63,994 nt of DNA from an uncultured Pelagibacteraceae bacterium (GTDB lineage Bacteria > Pseudomonadota > Alphaproteobacteria > Pelagibacterales > Pelagibacteraceae), in contig CACDMX010000001.1 in the NCBI GenBank assembly GCA_902554035.1, positions 122,243-186,236 of the forward strand, written 5' to 3'. The notes beneath the pieces are model-generated. The model searched no databases and was not told the origin of the DNA. It saw only the letters and a list, made by a program, of their open reading frames with translations. This document shows positions 60,466 to 63,994 of this stretch, piece by piece. Numbering within the stretch: position 1 is the first letter of the stretch; each line of letters begins with the position of its first letter. The position numbers and the translations under genes are program-made.

Positions 60466-61922
60466 TATAAAATTTTATCTAATACTTTTGCTGAAGAGAG
60501 TACACCCGGAACTCCTGCTCCAGGATGAGTTCCTGCACCAACAAAATAAAGACCATCATAAACTTCTGATTTATTATGAAATCTAAAATAGGCAGACTGA
60601 CTAAACTTTGGTTGAATTGAAAAGCCTGAACCATATTTAGTATTTAATTCTTTTTCAAAGTAATCTGGTGTCAAATAAAAATCTTCAACTATATTTTCTC
60701 TAAGATCAGGAAGAAGGGATTTTTCTAATTTATCTATTACTAAATTTTTAAATTTATCTCCTTCCACTGACCAATTAATATTTGACTGGTTATTAGGAAC
60801 TGGAACTAGAACATAAAAACAGTCATTTCCCTCAGGCGCCATAGATTTATCTGTAGCCGAAGGTCTGTGTAAATAATAACTTATATCATTATTCAGTTTT
60901 TTTTTATCAAATATATCTTCAAGATGCTCTTTATATTTGTTTCCAAACTTTATTGTATGATGTTCAACTTCTTCATAAACTTTTTTTGTTCCAAAGTAAT
61001 AAACAAAGAGACCCATCGAATAATCCATACGTTTTTTTTTCCAATTAAAAAATATATTTGTTTTTTTATTGACTAGCAATTTTTCATAAACAGAAGGTGG
61101 GTCCGCATTACATATTACATTATTAGCTTCTAATTCTTTGTGATTATTAATTATTATACTTTTGATTTTATTTTGATCAAAATTAATATTAGTCACTTCT
61201 GAATTTTTTAATATTTTAATTTTTTCTTCCAACATCAATTTTTCTAAACCTTTTATGATATTGCCAGTTCCTCCCATTGAATAATGAATGCCCCATTTTT
61301 TTTCCAGATAAAGGATCAATCCGTATATTGAAGTTGTAGTAAATGGATTTCCACCTACAAGAAGAGGATGCATACTAAGTACACGTCTTAACTTTTCATT
61401 TTTGATATAAGATGAAACAAGTGAATAGACCGATTTATAGCTTTTAAGATTTATTAATGTGGGAAATTGTTTCATCATAAACAAAGGTTTATCAAAAGGG
61501 ACATCAGAAAGTTCTATAAAACCTTTATCAAAAATTTTCTTAGTAAATTTAACTAATTGTTCATAGCCTTTAACATCATCTTTGTTTATTTTTTCAATCT
61601 GATTTTTCATTTCATCCTCATTTCCTGAATAATCAAATTTATTACCATCTTCAAAAATAAATCTGTACCAAGTATTAAGGGAAACCAATTCAATATAATT
61701 TTTTGGATTTTTACCAAATAGTTCAAATAATTCATTAATCAAATATGGAGCCGTTATCACTGTCGGACCACCATCAAAAGTAAATCCATTTTTTTTAAAT
61801 ACCCTTGCTCTACCACCTAAATCATTTTGTTTTTCTATTAAAGTTACATCATGATTTTTTGCTTTAAGCCTTAAAGCTGCAGCAATACCACCGAATCCAG
61901 AACCAATTACAATAGATTTCAT
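60465..61922 (-). CDS. crtI: Phytoene desaturase
   Basis: Introduces four double bonds to give lycopene. 485 residues. N-terminal FAD fold VIGSGFGGIAAALRLKAKNH and the C-terminal CrtI signature FVGAGTHPGAGVPGVLSSAK are both complete. The start lies 39 bases after the atpF stop with an AT-rich inverted repeat between. No Shine-Dalgarno is visible before ATG. Confidence 0.95.
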   Translation of the reverse strand: MKSIVIGSGFGGIAAALRLKAKNHDVTLIEKQNDLGGRARVFKKNGFTFDGGPTVITAPYLINELFELFGKNPKNYIELVSLNTWYRFIFEDGNKFDYSGNEDEMKNQIEKINKDDVKGYEQLVKFTKKIFDKGFIELSDVPFDKPLFMMKQFPTLINLKSYKSVYSLVSSYIKNEKLRRVLSMHPLLVGGNPFTTTSIYGLILYLEKKWGIHYSMGGTGNIIKGLEKLMLEEKIKILKNSEVTNINFDQNKIKSIIINNHKELEANNVICNADPPSVYEKLLVNKKTNIFFNWKKKRMDYSMGLFVYYFGTKKVYEEVEHHTIKFGNKYKEHLEDIFDKKKLNNDISYYLHRPSATDKSMAPEGNDCFYVLVPVPNNQSNINWSVEGDKFKNLVIDKLEKSLLPDLRENIVEDFYLTPDYFEKELNTKYGSGFSIQPKFSQSAYFRFHNKSEVYDGLYFVGAGTHPGAGVPGVLSSAKVLDKIL

Positions 61923-61924
61923 TA

Positions 61925-61956
61925 TTACAATTTATATTTTTTTTGAAAAATTGTAA
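61925..61956 (-). promoter_or_regulatory. Inverted repeat between atpF and crtI
   Basis: TTACAATTT (61925-61933) and AAATTGTAA (61948-61956) form a perfect 9-bp dyad with a 14-base loop, ending 3 bases before the crtI ATG. It may be an operator for the carotenoid genes or a weak attenuator of readthrough from the atp genes. Confidence 0.5.
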
Positions 61957-61961
61957 GAGAA

Positions 61962-62459
61962 TTATGAATTTATCTTTTTTAAAACTGCTTTAGTTTCTTC
62001 TAAATCTTTACTAAAAAGATTATCGAGTTTTGATTTATCAACTGATGTAGTGATAATTTTTTTAACAGAATCAACTGCAATTATGATTGAGGTATCTCTA
62101 ATTTCTTTAATTGCCGCTTCTTTCATTTGAACTATTTTATTTTGTGCAAGGTTTTTCTTGAGCTCTGCATTTTTATGAAATTTGTCATTCATTTCAATAA
62201 CTAAATTTTCACTTTCTTTTTTTGTTTGAACTAGAATGTCTTTACTTTTATTTTCGGCAGTATCTAATTTAGATTGCGCATTATCTAGCAATGTTTTTGC
62301 CTCTGATCTAAGTTTTTCGCTTTCATCTAACTCGTTCTTTATATCAAATATAAGTTTCTCTAAAATAGAGTTAATTTTTTGAGGTACTTTTAAATATGCT
62401 AGTCCTCCAATAAAAATTATAAAAGATATTGCTACCCAAAATGATGCATCAATTGCCAT
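61962..62459 (-). CDS. atpF: ATP synthase F0 subunit b
   Basis: Peripheral stalk subunit. 165 residues from ATG at 62459; a longer frame to 62498 overlaps the upstream gene too far, and GAGAGAA is placed as ribosome-binding site for 62459. One N-terminal helix (WVAISFIIFIGGLAYLKVP) and a long charged coiled coil. Second of the two b-type genes, hence called b rather than b'. Overlaps b' by 11 bases. Confidence 0.88.
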   Translation of the reverse strand: MAIDASFWVAISFIIFIGGLAYLKVPQKINSILEKLIFDIKNELDESEKLRSEAKTLLDNAQSKLDTAENKSKDILVQTKKESENLVIEMNDKFHKNAELKKNLAQNKIVQMKEAAIKEIRDTSIIIAVDSVKKIITTSVDKSKLDNLFSKDLEETKAVLKKINS

Positions 62460-63039
62460 GATATTCTCTCTCATTTTTTTTTGACATATCTTCAACAATT
62501 GCAGATATGCTACTATTGTTTACTTCAATTCCTATTAATTGTTTTATTAAGTCTTTAGAAGTTTCTATCGCAATTTTTGTAATCTTTTCTGGCGACTTAT
62601 TTTTAAGATCTTGGATTTCTCTTTCAGCTTTATTAATTTCTTCATTTAGATCTTTATCTAAATTTTCTTTTTTTTTATTAATATCCTTAAGTATTTTTTC
62701 TCTAGCTTCATTATAATAATTTTTTGCTTTAATTTTACTATCTTGGATAATTTTATTGTATTCTTTTATTTTTTCTTCACTTTCTTTTCGTTGTTTTTCT
62801 GCTGACTCAATATTTTCTAAAATTTGAGATTTTCTTGATTCAAGATTTGAACTGATTTTTGGAAGTATAAGTTTGGAAAGTACGATATATAAAAATCCAA
62901 ACGTTAAAGTTAACCAAAATATTTGTGAGATCCAGTATTTTGGATTTAACTGTGGCATACCTCCACTATCAGCTGCAAAAGTCTCTACCAAAAATAGAAA
63001 ACTTAAAGGTATATGATAAAAAGAAATTTTTTTGATCAT
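62449..63039 (-). CDS. ATP synthase F0 subunit b'
   Basis: 196 residues from ATG at 63039 behind GAGG; a TTG at 63048 is the alternative. N-terminus resembles a signal peptide (FLFLVETFAADSGGMPQ), then the membrane helix WISQIFWLTLTFGFLYIVLS, then a long coiled coil. Alphaproteobacteria usually carry this b' as the partner of b, directly after atpE. Starts 5 bases after atpE. Confidence 0.88.
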   Translation of the reverse strand: MIKKISFYHIPLSFLFLVETFAADSGGMPQLNPKYWISQIFWLTLTFGFLYIVLSKLILPKISSNLESRKSQILENIESAEKQRKESEEKIKEYNKIIQDSKIKAKNYYNEAREKILKDINKKKENLDKDLNEEINKAEREIQDLKNKSPEKITKIAIETSKDLIKQLIGIEVNNSSISAIVEDMSKKNEREYHGN

Positions 63040-63044
63040 TAACC

Positions 63045-63272
63045 TCAAAATGCAAATAAAATAATCAATGCAACAACCAATCCAAATAGACCTGTAGCTT
63101 CTGCTAAGGCGAATCCTAATAATAAATTAGGAAATTGTTTTTGAGCTGCAGAGGGATTTCTCATCGCACCAGAAAGGTAATTTCCAAAAATAATTCCGAT
63201 TCCAACTCCTGCTCCTGCTAGAGCTATTGCCGCTAATCCTGCTCCAATCATTTTTGCTGCTTCTAGTTCCAT
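63045..63272 (-). CDS. atpE: ATP synthase F0 subunit c
   Basis: Proteolipid of the rotor ring, 75 residues, two helices. The ion-binding Glu58 sits in FALAEATGLFGLVVAL; the first helix is glycine-rich (GLAAIALAGAGVGIGIIFG) and the loop has the conserved RNPSA. The Gln/Ser ligands of sodium-type rings are absent around it, so proton coupling is expected. A good Shine-Dalgarno (AAGGAGG) precedes it. Confidence 0.97.
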   Translation of the reverse strand: MELEAAKMIGAGLAAIALAGAGVGIGIIFGNYLSGAMRNPSAAQKQFPNLLLGFALAEATGLFGLVVALIILFAF

Positions 63273-63291
63273 TATATCCTCCTTATGTTAA

Positions 63292-63994
63292 TTAATGGTG
63301 TAAATTTAATGCATCATTTAAATATATGCATGTTAAAATTGCAAAAACATATGCTTGAAGAAAAGCAACTAGTATCTCCAAACCGGTTAAAGCAACTGAA
63401 AAACTTAGTGGAAGCCATCCACCAACTATTCCGAGACTAATAACAAAGCCTCCGAAAACTTTCATCATAGTATGACCAGCCATCATATTCGCAAACAATC
63501 TCACCGAGAGACTTATTGGTCTACTTAAATAAGAAATAATTTCAATGACTACTATTAATGGCAATAATACTACAGGAACTCCGCTAGGTACAAACAATTT
63601 AAGATAACCTAGTCCGTGCTTAATAAAACCTATAATTGTTACCCCAATAAAAATAAACGCTGCCATCATAAAAGTTACAATTATATGGCTAGTTACTGTA
63701 AATGAGTAAGGTATCATACCGAACATATTACAGAATAAAACAAACATAAAAATAGAAAATATAAAAGCAAAATATGGTTTTGCTTTTGAACCAGCTGTGT
63801 CACTAATCATTTTTGAGACAAATGTATAACTTAGTTCAGCTAAGAGTTGCATTTTATTTGGTATAATAGAATTTTTTTTTGAACCTAAATTAAAGATGAT
63901 CAAAATAGCAATGGAGCTAATAACCATAAATAAGCTTGCATTAGTAAATGATAAATCAATTGAACCTAATTTTATTTCAGGACCAATTTTATAT
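63292..63994 (-). CDS. atpB: ATP synthase F0 subunit a (5' end beyond the window)
   Basis: Proton half-channel subunit. The frame is open to the window edge; an internal Met at 63927 is not the start, since YKIGPEIKLGSIDLSFTNAS upstream of it is typical subunit a sequence. The essential Arg is in LSVRLFANMMAGHTMMKVF, and the last helix carries LEILVAFLQAYVFAILTC. Confidence 0.95.
   Translation of the reverse strand, partial: YKIGPEIKLGSIDLSFTNASLFMVISSIAILIIFNLGSKKNSIIPNKMQLLAELSYTFVSKMISDTAGSKAKPYFAFIFSIFMFVLFCNMFGMIPYSFTVTSHIIVTFMMAAFIFIGVTIIGFIKHGLGYLKLFVPSGVPVVLLPLIVVIEIISYLSRPISLSVRLFANMMAGHTMMKVFGGFVISLGIVGGWLPLSFSVALTGLEILVAFLQAYVFAILTCIYLNDALNLHH

Overview
The window looks like chromosome of a SAR11-type alphaproteobacterium (Pelagibacterales). 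The DNA is very AT-rich and densely coding, many adjacent genes overlap by 1 to 14 bases, and lysine, asparagine and isoleucine codons dominate. The gene set fits too: a carotenoid-to-retinal cluster (crtI-crtB-crtY-blh) next to the F0 ATP synthase genes, an aa3-type cytochrome c oxidase operon, a partial glyoxylate-shunt locus, and very few regulators. This assignment is inferred from content; no rRNA or tRNA gene was seen.

Layout. 1-4.7 kb (minus): RND efflux pump (cut by the window edge) with an unusually short adaptor, a sulfurtransferase and MsrA. 4.7-9.5 kb: DMT exporter, DNA glycosylase, family 17 glycosyltransferase, and a purine salvage pair (phosphoribosyltransferase and NCS2 permease) converging on one terminator. 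9.5-16.9 kb: Hsp20 with an apparent RpoH promoter and ROSE-like RNA thermometer, an S9 oligopeptidase, a J-domain membrane protein, a heptosyltransferase-like enzyme, a DapA-family enzyme, a Cfa-type methyltransferase and a lysine-rich coiled-coil protein. 16.9-20.3 kb: XRE/ScfR-type regulator divergent from isocitrate lyase, with duplicated operator-like sites between them. 20.3-23.9 kb: envelope proteins and groES-groEL. 23.9-30.4 kb (plus): HAD phosphatase, ribF, ileS, lspA, a BamF-like lipoprotein and pgi. 30.4-38.1 kb (minus): rsmD, purD, then the lipid A/Kdo block lpxL-lpxK-waaA-msbA and ubiA. 38.1-42.4 kb: quinone oxidoreductase, pirin, DoxX, a small regulator-like protein, a HAD dehalogenase and rsmE. 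42.4-50.9 kb: SCO1, two subunit-III-type proteins, coxB-coxA-coxC-coxD, ctaB, thrC and a histidine phosphatase.

50.93-55.17 kb is the accessory part. It holds small secreted proteins of unknown role. Three carry nearly the same signal-peptide DNA in front of unrelated mature proteins. Five copies of a 25-base GC-rich hairpin lie in the gaps, in a very AT-rich background. Two genes have extended -10 promoters 8 bases before ATG, which suggests leaderless mRNAs. An 18-residue hydrophobic micro-ORF with a strong ribosome-binding site lies between two hairpin copies. A severed signal-peptide ORF runs into the 3' end of rnhA and marks the far edge. This is the best candidate for something undescribed.

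55.2-64 kb (minus) reads atpB-atpE-atpF'-atpF, then crtI-crtB-crtY-blh, a 56-residue membrane protein, ispH, thrB and rnhA. IspH supplies isoprenoid precursors, Crt enzymes make beta-carotene, Blh cleaves it to retinal for a rhodopsin not in this window, and the F0 sector would use the resulting proton gradient.
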